The notes under the pieces: generated by a model
The model's database searches: none
What the model saw: only the letters and a program-made list of their open reading frames with translations
Told to the model about the DNA's origin: nothing
Source: Agrypnia vestita
Taxonomy: Eukaryota > Arthropoda > Insecta > Trichoptera > Phryganeidae
Direction: 5' to 3'
Length of the DNA: 64,000 bases
Assembly: GCA_016648135.1 (NCBI GenBank)
Contig: JADDOH010023150.1
Coordinates: forward strand, 1 to 64,000
Translations under genes and position numbers: made by a program
Shown here: one piece after another, positions 33,194 to 42,240 of the stretch
Layout: each line of letters begins with the position of its first letter
How positions within the stretch are numbered: position 1 is the stretch's first letter

Positions 33194-33371
33194 ATGGCCA
33201 GGGTTCAAGGATACAGTACCTACACTAGACTAAGCCAATTGGGAAAAGATCGCTGGGAAAACCCGGATGTACTGGCTGATCTGGAGAAGCTAGGGGAGAA
33301 GTGGATGGGAGACGAAGCCACTGCATCGGAAGAAGTGGAAAGGCGTCATCCAGGAGTCTATATTGTAACCG
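33194..33371 (+). CDS. candidate first coding exon, unknown protein
   Basis: Starting at an ATG in CCCTCATGGCC, 59 codons read MARVQGYSTYTRLSQLGKDR, then a WENPDVLADLEKLGEKW segment and an acidic GDEATASEEVERRHPGVYIV end. GC content and codon choice look coding, unlike neighbouring DNA. It ends at G/GTGAGAG, a good splice donor. If unspliced, the frame runs to a stop at 33413. The minus strand is also open here. I do not recognise the family and see no second exon; it could be part of a transposon. Confidence 0.3.
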
Positions 33372-33419
33372 GTGAGAGCTTTTGGATGACAAAAAATATA
33401 TTTCACTCTGATTAGCACT

Positions 33420-34280
33420 ACCATTTGCACCATATAAAAAAGAAAATAGAATGAGGTTACCTACCATACCAAAGTTAATCCCGGTTATACAATAGAACTC
33501 TACAAGACTTATGCGGCCATCAGAAGTAAGAAATAAGTGCAAGGACCAGAAAAATTCAAATATTTTATGCAGGACTGGCATTCTACACTAGCATCAAGTT
33601 TTTTGGACATGTAAATCATCTGTTTCCATACATATAATACCAAAATTAGTCTTATGAACATAATCGGTCTATCAATGACACATTTAAGACTATAATCTAC
33701 GTAATGATTGCGCTAGGTTTGCCGTCAGTATTGCGTTTCCTTTCACTGCCAGCTTAAAAAAACAACAAATCGTTTGCTTTCTTTAAGAAACGAGGAGTAC
33801 CGATTATTTGAAAATACATTTAGATATTATTTAACGTGTAGAAATATTATATATACATTATTTAATATTCAAATCGCTTTACAGTGAGATACATAGAAAT
33901 TTTAATTTTCTAACATCAATTTTTTTTTTCTGAAGGCAATTATATTTTGATTTTTTTTAGAATAAAAAATACGTTTTTTTTTTAATGTGTCGTGTTGAAA
34001 TGAAAAGCATCTACAGTGATAGATCGTCTATATAATGATTGCTCCAAAAACGCAGTATGCAGTGCGTGGTATTGCCAATACCAGTTTAAAAAAATAACCA
34101 AATTTTAATAATATGAAAATATGACGAGATCGATTTATAGTCAAGTTTACCAAAAATGTATTGGGAAGAAAAATAACCACTTACCTGTCGGAGTTGGTGA
34201 TGTTTGTTCTTTTATGTGATCTTAATTGAATATCGCACTTACCTGGAAGAAAGAAAAACAATTGTTAAAATAGATTATCA
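33420..34280. other. no gene recognised
   Basis: AT-rich sequence. If 33194-33371 is an exon, this would be intronic. Confidence 0.35.
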
Positions 34281-34284
34281 TCGT

Positions 34285-34440
34285 AAGCAAGCGTCCATAA
34301 ACCACGTTGTTCAATTTCGAACCCTTCCCTCTCCCTAATTAGCCCTAACGTGGCTTTTGCTTTGACCCCCCCCCCCCCCCAACCTCACGTAGCCCAGGGT
34401 GGCATTCTACCCCCCACAAAGCACAAAGAAGTCACCGTGG
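34285..34440 (+). repeat. GCGTCCATAAACCACG-type repeat, deleted copy
   Basis: GCGTCCATAAACCACG, CTTCCCTCTCCC, TTTTGCTTTGACC, then a poly-C run, ACGTAGCCCAGGGTGGCATTC. It matches the two ends of the copies at 54.48 and 57.89 kb but lacks their central 200 bp. Confidence 0.7.
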
Positions 34441-35022
34441 TTAGTGGTCGGTTTAGATAGTAGGGGGCAATTATTAATTATTAACCTGTTGCTTCCTTCA
34501 CCGCATTTGCCGACACACGAGCGTGTACAACAATGATGAACACTTTGACATTATAATAAATACCCGTGTGGTTCATTTGAGGGTTAAGTTGTTTTAAAAA
34601 ATGACGGGTACAAAAATGTTTCAAGTCTGGCGGGGATTAATTTAAGTAATAGGTTTGGCATTATAGAACCGGGACGAGATTTTTTTATATACATATTTAG
34701 GTGCAGGAATACAAACATCACGTGACCTCCGGCAAAAATTGAGCGTCAGAGCGCTAGGCATAAGTCCTATCGATGTGGGTTGCAATCAACGTCGAGGATA
34801 GAACGCCGCTCGGTATTCATGGGACGTTTATTCGGAAGCATTCGTTACTTATTTTCGCAAATATCATTATCACTGAATGACATCTGATGCACCGAACTAT
34901 AATGTACCGCTTTATTCTGGACTAATCGTTATTTATTCTCGCAAATATCATCATCATCGTCGTTATTCATCGTTTTTTACCATACATAAAGACACATTAA
35001 CCATTATCAGTAACATGTTGAC
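34441..35022. other. no gene recognised
   Basis: Non-coding spacer before the second small MITE. Confidence 0.35.
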
Positions 35023-35025
35023 TAA

Positions 35026-35171
35026 GGGCTTGTTGTTTGATCAGAAGTAAGAGTAATAGTTAAGAAAATGCATAGATTTTTGCATTCTCCACCAATCAAA
35101 ACACCCGTTTTCGTAAAAATCTATGCATTTTGCTTAACTTTTACTCTAACTTCTGATCAAACAACAGGCCC
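35026..35171. mobile_element. Harbinger-like MITE with TAA target duplication
   Basis: A 146-bp element with TIRs GGGCTTGTTGTTTGATCAGA and TCTGATCAAACAACAGGCCC, flanked by TAA (35023-35025; 35172-35174). The inner GCATAGATTTTT...AAAAATCTATGC block matches the 9.66-kb element in opposite orientation. Nearly whole, so fairly young. Confidence 0.88.
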
Positions 35172-35582
35172 TAAATTTACATAAAACATTTGTATGTGAT
35201 GCGTGGTTATAGGTTCTTGCATAAATTAGGTGTTATAATGAAAAAGAGGAAGGAACCTTACCAAAGAAACCAATAAGGCGACTTGGGTAATTTGAGATCT
35301 GGATCTATGCAAGAATGCTCAAAAGGAGCTTAATGGATAGAATTACCAAAGGGGTGAATTTAAATCTCCCCGGTGGTAATTTCCTTTATCTATATTTTTA
35401 GAATAAACAGTAGTAGCTATCTTTGGTTCTAGGTACTGTTTATTCGTACATATAAAGTCGTGTATAAATGATTACGTTTTTGATTTTATTATTAATATTA
35501 TTAATATTTAAAGCATTAACTTTGTGGTTAGACATTATAACAGAATGTTAGTTAACTTAATAAAAACCACTACCAGATTTAA

Positions 35583-35624
35583 GGTCTACCGGTTTCGAGA
35601 CGTACCCGTCTCTTCGTCAGGACC
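35583..35624 (-). ncRNA. complete hammerhead ribozyme (HHR8)
   Basis: Minus strand: GGTC, CTGACGA, stem II GAGACG/CGTCTC with loop GGTA, GAAACCGGTA, GACC. Stem I GGTC/GACC is perfect and stem III is the palindrome ACCGGT; predicted cleavage after the A preceding GACC. All core positions intact. Confidence 0.87.
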
Positions 35625-35983
35625 AACACTACACTACTATATTCACAACACTATACACCCCAACCATAGTATTGTTAAACTTTCACCAATATTGATCACA
35701 TGCGTGTTAATCTTGTCAGAGACAAACATGCACTGTTCATGTTTGTGTTTCTATCATCACAGTGCACTTTTGTGTCTGACAAGATTAACACGCATGTGAT
35801 CAATATTGGTGAAAGTTTATGTTCATGTTTGTGTTTCTGTCATAACAGTGCACGTTTGTGTTTCTGCCATAACAGTGCACGTTTGTCTCTGACAAGATTA
35901 ACACGCATGTGATCAATATTGGTGAAAGTTTAACAATACTATGGTTGGGGTGTATAGTGTTGTGATTATAGTAGTGTAGTGTT

Positions 35984-36025
35984 GGTCCGGACGAAGAGAC
36001 GGGTACGTCTCAAAACCGGTACATC
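35984..36025 (+). ncRNA. mutated inverted copy of HHR8 (HHR9)
   Basis: GGTC, then CGGACGA (one change from CTGACGA), perfect stem II GAGACG/CGTCTC with loop GGTA, then AAAAC for GAAAC, ACCGGT. Two core substitutions suggest it is inactive. It lies in the opposite arm of the palindrome. Confidence 0.7.
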
Positions 36026-36074
36026 TTAAATCTGGTAGTGGTTTTTACTAAGTTAACTAACATTCTGTTATGTT

Positions 36075-36499
36075 TTTGATTCTTTTTAGCAATCTCAATT
36101 AATCTCTAAATCGAAATTGCAATACATGTACATTGTATAGATACTTACCTCGACTAAATATTTGAAATTTATCTCATCGTATTTCATCTCGTGGCAATAG
36201 CAACGAGTTTCAAAAGATATTCATCGTATGTTCAACAACCCCTATTCCTAATGAAATGACCCGTTTCAACTGATGTAAAATATTAACATCAAAATTTTAA
36301 ATTAAATATGTGGCTCTTATAACATATTTAGGCTTACCTATAATTCTCTAATGAAACTCTAACTGAGACAAATATTAAATCTTCCGTATTTATTAATATT
36401 CACTTTCATGTATTTATAAATAGAAAACACTGTGTATAAAACCACTATTTATTGAATAAAAGGATACAACACAAATTTTTTTCCAACTGTCGGTCTATC
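36075..36499. other. no gene recognised
   Basis: AT-rich spacer. Confidence 0.35.
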
Positions 36500-36812
36500 G
36501 GTCGTATTCTGAGCTAAGTAATATTGCTATTTTATATCTTAACAGTTATGTATAATATTGTGATGCCACCAATTTTGACGTTTTAAGTTTGACAAGTTTT
36601 AAATTAATGAATTCAATCAATCAGAAAGCTCTAAAACGTAAATAAAAGTTAAGTTATTCACAATTATAAATAATGAGCTTTCTAATGGATTACCTAAATT
36701 TATTAATTTAAAACTTGTCAAACTTAAAACGTCAAAATTGGCAATATTACAATGTTATACAATAACTGTCAACATATAGATTTAGCAATATTGCTTAGTT
36801 CAGAATACGGCC
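36500..36812. mobile_element. palindromic MITE, 313 bp (GGTCGTATTC ends)
   Basis: GGTCGTATTCTGAGCTAAGT at the left is inverted at the right (CTTAGTTCAGAATACGGCC). A second pair, GACGTTTTAAGTTTGACAAG and CTTGTCAAACTTAAAACGTC, is perfect. Similar end sequence occurs at 43.90 kb. No target duplication identified. Confidence 0.8.
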
Positions 36813-36860
36813 AAATATAAATGATAAAAATATTGTTGTAAAACTAAATGAGAGTTTATA

Positions 36861-37325
36861 CAGGGTTATTTTGAAAACATTTAAAACCTCGCAGGATAAT
36901 ATTCCCGTCTTGATTATGAGTCGATGATAAATGTTGAAACAGCCATGACCTAATATCAATAGTTATTGAATTATGAATATCAAAGATTGCATTTGTTTTC
37001 AATATTTCTGACTTATTTTTTACGAACGTTGAAATATCACTACAACAACTTATATAGGATGTGAAAAATTCATTCCCTTTAGTACAAATCAAATAAAATA
37101 ATAAAAACCTTCCAATTCCAATTAGTAAACATTCCAATTAGAATTTTACTTAACTTGTATTGAAACTAATAAATTTTTCGTAATCGTTATAAGTTACTAT
37201 AATGATAGTACAACGTTTTTTAAAAAATAAGAAATATTAAAACTTTTATATTGCATATGCATATGAACATAATCAAGGCAGGAATATAGTCCTGCGAGGT
37301 AATTAATGTTTTCCAAATAACCCTG
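36861..37325. mobile_element. CAGGG-ended palindromic MITE, copy 1
   Basis: CAGGGTTATTTTG at the left and CAAATAACCCTG (inverse) at the right, flanked by TA. The arms are inverted copies over most of 465 bp (ACCTCGCAGGA...AATATTTCTGACTTA). Homologous to 45.08 and 49.92 kb. Arms match imperfectly, indicating age. Confidence 0.8.
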
Positions 37326-37795
37326 TAATAAACCTGCAGACAAACGCCCAGTAAGAAGCTTTTGGGTACAATTGTGGTTTAAAAAATAAAAATAAGCATT
37401 CTCAAATGGAATATATTCGTGTATTCTATAAAACAACCTTGAGGCGGACTGCTGTTGCTTAGTTATGCATTTACATGTTTTTAATTAATTTATTTATATA
37501 ATTATAAATCGTGTTTCTTACGCCTTAAAATTTCATCCGCCCGTCCCATTTCTGTGAACTAATTCACCAGACACGATGCGCGGCTTTACATGCAGAAGAT
37601 AGAGACGCGCGGTGGCACGAAACCTGTTTTGGACAGGAACTTCAACACGGACACGACTCTGTCTCGTATAAAAAAGTGAAAACGTACCATTTCATGTCTA
37701 CCTGTGTATCAGAGCTGCAAGATAATATTAAAAGTACATTAAAATATTCTTCTACCAAACGCATTTAATAATTTAATAAATATAACATTGTGAGT
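37326..37795. other. AT-rich spacer with a small coding-like patch
   Basis: Between about 37553 and 37671 a plus-strand frame reads MQKIETRGGTKPVLDRNFNT and ends TLSRIKK at a stop. Codon use is GC-richer than the surroundings. I recognise no family; possibly an exon scrap. Confidence 0.25.
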
Positions 37796-37796
37796 A

Positions 37797-37972
37797 GCTT
37801 TTTGGTCTTGTGGTTAGGACTCTCGACTCGTGATCCAAAGGTAGCGGGTTCGAACCTCACTCCAGAATATCTAGTTAGTCCTATTTTCATAGCTTAGTTT
37901 GAAAATAGTAAGAATATTGATGTGGCTTGTCTTCCGTGCTCGCATCTCTATTTAATAAAAATATAATAATCA
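37797..37972 (+). mobile_element. tRNA-derived SINE, better copy
   Basis: The head has TTGGTCTTGTGGTTAGGAC (A-box region) and GCGGGTTCGAACCTC (B box/T arm) with tRNA-like spacing. The body ends CTTCCGTGCTCGCATCTCTA, then an AT-rich tail. The copy at about 42.08 kb shares the tail motif. The head resembles a His- or Glu-type tRNA but its stems are degenerate, so it is not a functional tRNA. Confidence 0.75.
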
Positions 37973-38396
37973 CTTTTCAAGATGTGTTTTAGATGTCTCG
38001 TTATTAGAATATCTCATCGACCGGTGAAGTATTAAACTGGATACAAATAATAAGGTGATTAGGTACTGAAAAAATGAGCCAGATTTATCGTTGTAAAGGA
38101 GGTTACAGCGGGATTGTTGAGAGGAGAAGAGTTAGTGAAAGTAATATTGTGAAGCAAATTTAAAATTTCAACGTTATTTTAATATCTAAGCTTACAAAAT
38201 TATTAATTTTATCACCTATACGCGCGATGGGATATGAATAATTAAATATAATATCCAGAAAACAAATACGGTAATTATTGTCCTATCAACCTAGTATTAT
38301 AAATGTCTTCACTTAATAATCAAATTGTCTCTCCTTTTCTGTATTCATAAATTCTATGTAAATAATAACATCCATAACATTACATGGAGGAAAAAA

Positions 38397-38698
38397 CTAA
38401 CCCATAAAAACCAAGTTTTTATTATACTCCCTTTCTTATTTAATCAGGTTTCGTATCTACAGCACGCGTCGGAGTCATTACTCAGTTGTATGGAAAAACC
38501 ATTAAAAATTTTAAAAATCCATAATTATACTATAATTATTTTTTTTAACAAAAATATATTAAATCATTTTTATCGTCGCCACGAGTCTGTCTGCAAAGTT
38601 TCAGCTCGATTGGATCACGTGAAAAGGGTTAAAAATCGATCCAAAGTTTTTGCGTCAAGCAAGCAGACGCTACGAGTTAAAAGAAAGGAAGTAAAAAT
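38397..38698 (+). repeat. AGGGAGTA-family repeat, copy C
   Basis: A single first block bounded by TAACCCATAAAAACCAAG with ACTCCCTTTCTT at the left and AGAAAGGAAGTAAAAA at the right. It contains TTGGATCACGTGAAAAGGGT and AAAAATCGATCCAAA as in copies A and B. Confidence 0.7.
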
Positions 38699-38835
38699 AC
38701 TATATACATACTAACACCTACTAAAATAATAATTTCTCCCTCCCAATATTAGGCCAGCGTATTACACTAATATTAACATAGGTGCATTAACCCTCAATTC
38801 ATTGTCAAAATATAAATAATTTAGAACAAAACAGA

Positions 38836-39033
38836 GTTTATGAAATTTCATGCGGAGTTTGTAATATTAAATACATCGGTCAATCTTTCAGAAATCTCAA
38901 CATGAGATTTATAGTCAAACTAACTAATCAGTTTTCTGAATTCGCGAACCACATCATGGAAAATAATCATTATGTTCATTCTCTCCATCCCGTCGCACGT
39001 AAAGGTAATAAAATTAATCTTTTTGTAAGTTAA
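38836..39033 (+). pseudogene. Penelope-like GIY-YIG endonuclease fragment
   Basis: The frame reads VYEISCGVCNIKYIGQSFRN, an LNMRF segment, then QFSEFANHIMENNHYVH, ending at TAA. CGVCxxKYIGQ is the cysteine-containing GIY-YIG entry of Penelope-like proteins, and FANHxxxxxH is the next conserved block. About 65 codons without a stop, but no RT upstream and the right part of the domain is short. Confidence 0.8.
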
Positions 39034-39233
39034 GAAATGAAAGGAATTTGAAATTTGAAATCGGGTATTAATTTGCTTCACAATATTATTTTCATTAACT
39101 CATCTCCTCCCCTCTCAATAATCCCATTACAACCACTTTTGCACCAGTAACTCAGGTTCATTTTTTCAGTATCTAATCACATCATATTTGTAGCCAGTTT
39201 AATACTTCACCTGTCAATGAAATTTTCTAATAC

Positions 39234-39980
39234 TCACGAAACTCGCGTAATAAAACATAATATTATCATTAACACTCCCGTTTCGGAACGGGGTTACAAC
39301 TTAACCCCAAAAATCTTATTTTTAAAACTATTTAATAATTATTAATGATATTGAGCTGGTATTCTATTACTTTTGTAATTTTTGCATTATGTACTTTTAT
39401 CAAAATAAATATTAGATATCGATCTAAGGTGGTAAAATAATAAATAAAGCTACCTACGTCAGAACAGGTATTACTATATATCTAGCTAGACAGGCAGTGG
39501 CTTTCTATATATTTATATGTATTATGTGTGTAGGTATCAATCAAGCAATAAAATATCTTTCGTCCAATAAACGCCGATTTATCGGTAATGAAATGAAAGA
39601 GTTTGTGATCCTTATAAATATCCCATAAAATCCCATAAAATAAAAAAAAGTGGTGTGTCATGGTGGATTACTAACTTATAATGTACTGAACTCGAGATTT
39701 TATAGGAAACGTATAAATTTGTAGGAAACATAATTTTGGAAGGGACAGATACATAAAATCTAGAATACAGTGCATTTGAAATTAGCAATCCTCGGTGACT
39801 GCATTCGAAACAATTTTTTTAATTTCTTTGGTTAATGCTGCCTTTGCTTTTATACCCTACATGTGTAGTAAGACGGTCGAAAGTAGAAAAAAAATGCTTT
39901 TCCATAGACAATCGTCAATATTCTATAGGATACGATTACTTCATTCTGTTTGCACGGCTTCTGTCAGTCAGACAAAATTT
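39234..39980. other. no gene recognised
   Basis: AT-rich. A 39.80-40.26-kb frame is explained by the palindromic hammerhead insertion and has no known domain. Confidence 0.35.
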
Positions 39981-39983
39981 AGT

Positions 39984-40125
39984 AGAATCTTCAAGTTTGT
40001 GTTTACTGGGGTATTATGCCGTGTTGTTACGACCTTTCGGGCCGACGTTTCGGATCCCATTGCAGGGTCCATCATCAGGGTTGATGTGTCACACATCCCA
40101 GTAAACACAAACTTGAAGACGTCCC
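39984..40125. repeat. palindrome flanking a hammerhead
   Basis: TCTTCAAGTTTGTGTTTACT (39986 on) and its inverse AGTAAACACAAACTTGAAGA (40104 on) bracket the hammerhead HHR10. Arms are about 25 bp and match exactly. Confidence 0.85.
40042..40080 (-). ncRNA. hammerhead ribozyme (HHR10)
   Basis: Minus strand: core CTGATGA, stem II GGACCC/GGG-A-TCC with one bulged A and loop TGCAAT, then GAAACGTC and GGCC. Stem I is only CC/GG. Core boxes intact; weak stem I and bulge make activity uncertain. Confidence 0.68.
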
Positions 40126-40334
40126 GTGGTAATACTGTTACTAGTATGGATTTTTTTCATAACACTAATATAGACTTCCATATGGAGAGATTCAGCCATG
40201 TAAAGAGTTGCAGTGATGTAGTAGACGGCATGTATATGCGAGGTAGACGCGGTGTTCGCTAAATGTCTGTACGTCTGTCGCTGTTTAGTTATCCAAGCGT
40301 TTAATGAGGCTCAGACGTTATATTGTTGCGGCGA

Positions 40335-40490
40335 AGAGGATCTGGACCATCTAGAATACTCCGGAGCGTTACTGATCAATCTAGAAAATACTAGAAACGT
40401 CCAGAAGGGCTGAGATGGGACGCGCACTTTCGAGCTCTTAAGAGTGGCCGTGAAAACCTAAGAACATTCTTAGTAGAATCTTGTTCGCAT
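40335..40490. promoter_or_regulatory. cluster of heat-shock-element-like motifs
   Basis: ATCTAGAA occurs at about 40351 and 40380; AGAA repeats at 10-bp steps follow (AGAAAATACTAGAAACGTCC, then AGAAGG). AGAACATTCT at 40461-40470 is a perfect nGAAnnTTCn inverted unit. No TATA box or gene is attached. It resembles the 56.57-kb block. Confidence 0.35.
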
Positions 40491-40494
40491 TGTA

Positions 40495-41300
40495 TAAGAA
40501 ATGTAATATTAAATATTATAGGACATTTTCAAACCATTATACATACTTCATTAAAACGCAAATTTGACTGGGGTTATTTTGTTACACTACTCCAGCCCCC
40601 GATTTATTTTCGATCTTCGGTACTCACGTAGAGATAACAAAGTTTAAATTTTTCACAATTTAATAATCATGAATAATTTCTACATTGTAAATGCCAAATC
40701 CATAAATAGTTTCCTCTTCAGTCGCATCTTCAAACCTGATACCGATAGCGTATTCACCTGTGAAAGACGTCTTCTTGTGTGGGGAGTAAAAAAAATGTAT
40801 ATTATCTCGTGTCCATCTGTTTGGTCCATGATCCCAGCCACTCTACCTGGGGCCGGAAGCGGACCTGTAGCGAGATAAAAACTGTAGCGCGTTTGTTACA
40901 CAGCGAAGCAGATTATTAGAATAATTAATAGGGCCGGTGGCTTAATTGTATATATAACGCCTACCGAACATCCTATGCTTCTGTTCTTGTGTGGGGAATA
41001 ATGAATATGTTTAACTATCAAAGTATTTGAATACAGAACATACGTTTTAATTTGAATTAGGTAGGAAAAAATAAAGAGACGGTTTCAAATTTTTTGCAGT
41101 ATTTTGTAGAACCACATCTCAAATGCTTCAAGACGCTCATCGTTTCTTCGGTAAAATAATAATGAGAACTCGTAGCCGTATCGTTATTATAATATAACAT
41201 TGCACACTTCGTAAACTTTGACGTATTGACACTTGTTTTTTGTCCCGTTTATTTTGTAATGCAATAACAATCTCCAATTATAACAATTTACTAACCAAAA
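40495..41300. other. no gene recognised
   Basis: Contains TTAATAGGGCCGGTGGC near 40928, like a lone Harbinger-type end, but no partner end is seen. Confidence 0.3.
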
Positions 41301-41306
41301 AAGATA

Positions 41307-41365
41307 TATTTAAATTGAACCTTTGTGAATGGTCAGATATCATTCAAAAAGGTTCAATTTAAATA
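41307..41365. ncRNA. 59-nt hairpin of unknown type
   Basis: TATTTAAATTGAACCTTTGTGAATG pairs with its inverse at 41341-41365 with a single mismatch and a 9-nt loop. The size suits a pre-miRNA or a small MITE relic. No transcription evidence can be seen. Confidence 0.4.
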
Positions 41366-41369
41366 AATA

Positions 41370-42045
41370 CTATGTAGGAACAGATATGTTTACATCCCCA
41401 CCGGGACGAATTTAATTTTCGAACACAGAGGCATCTCGAATAGTGTCTGAATTTTCAAAAAAGTGTCCGATGCGAATCGCCTACTCATGCAGGATGGGGA
41501 AAAATTTAACAGTTAAGAATGGTAAATGGGAATAATTCTAGTGGATTGTATTACGAAAATTGGGAGTAAAAGGGAAGCTCGACTCCCTTATGTTATTTTC
41601 CTTCCAATAAACCCAAAACGAAGACCGAACTTCACAATCGACGAAACGTCGACACACCTTCAAATGCCTGTGCACCCGATGGTGCCCTTATCCAACAATA
41701 ACGAATATCACCCGATGACGATAACCCTTTTACGGAGGTGGCGGTCAATTTTACGCCTCTTGCACTCTCAACCTATAAATTTTGATTAATGAAAAGGTAC
41801 ATAAGACAAAGTAGTGAGGGGTCTAGACGTAAATGCCGACTTATCAAGAACAAAATGTATTTCGACGTTTATAGATACTGAATAAAATGTGTTGTAATGA
41901 GTATAACGTACTTGTATGGTCATTTTCGTTACATATTTTGTTAAGATGACGAATTTCTTTGTAAAATTATTTAGCTACCATTGAATATAATATTTTGTAA
42001 TAGTTAATAGTGTAACTTATTACATTATTATTACTTATTAACTTA
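41370..42045. other. no gene recognised
   Basis: Near 41650 CGACGAAACGTCGAC is palindromic but lacks the hammerhead CTGATGA box. Nothing else seen. Confidence 0.35.
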
Positions 42046-42047
42046 TT

Positions 42048-42240
42048 ACCATTAAGCTACATAATGCCAATCTTAGTTGGCATTATATAGCTTAATGGTT
42101 TAGCAGCTAAGACTCTTTTGCCTAATGATTCAGTAGTCGCGTGTTTTAGCCCCATTTCAGACCAGCAAGTTAGTGCTTTCATAGCACAGGCGTCTTCCAG
42201 ATATTCCGTGTACGCATCTCTATTAAAAAAAAAACAGAGT
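42048..42240 (+). mobile_element. degenerate tRNA-derived SINE with inverted head
   Basis: TAGCTTAATGGTTTAGC is an A-box-like head, and ATTCCGTGTACGCATCTCTATT with an A-rich tail matches the 37.80-kb SINE end. The B box is decayed. The head is preceded by its own inverted copy (42048-42099, ACCATTAAGCT...AGCTTAATGGT), a small foldback like that at 55.79 kb. Confidence 0.6.

Larger units (their letters stand above)
35533..36072. mobile_element. palindromic Penelope-like repeat carrying two hammerheads
   Basis: The arms 35533-35727 and 35884-36072 are inverted copies over about 190 bp (CAGAATGTTAGTTAACTTA against TAAGTTAACTAACATTCTG). Each arm carries a hammerhead pointing outward from the middle. 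The centre holds further repeats of GTGCACGTTTGTGT-type words. No coding capacity; a non-autonomous derivative. Confidence 0.8.
38003..39233 (+). mobile_element. Penelope-like element remnant with inverted ends
   Basis: The left arm (about 38003-38168) and right arm (39066-39233) are inverted copies (CGGTGAAGTATTAAACTGG against CCAGTTTAATACTTCACC; GAGAGGAGAAGAGTTAG-like words also inverted). Inside is a GIY-YIG fragment, and an AGGGAGTA-family repeat inserted at 38.40-38.70 kb. No hammerhead found here. Confidence 0.7.

Noticed and set aside
37797..37870. Functional tRNA gene
   Set aside because: A and B boxes are present but acceptor and anticodon stems are degenerate; the 3' body marks a SINE.
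41640..41665. Hammerhead-like CGACGAAACGTCGAC
   Set aside because: No CTGATGA box or stem II upstream; only a short palindrome.
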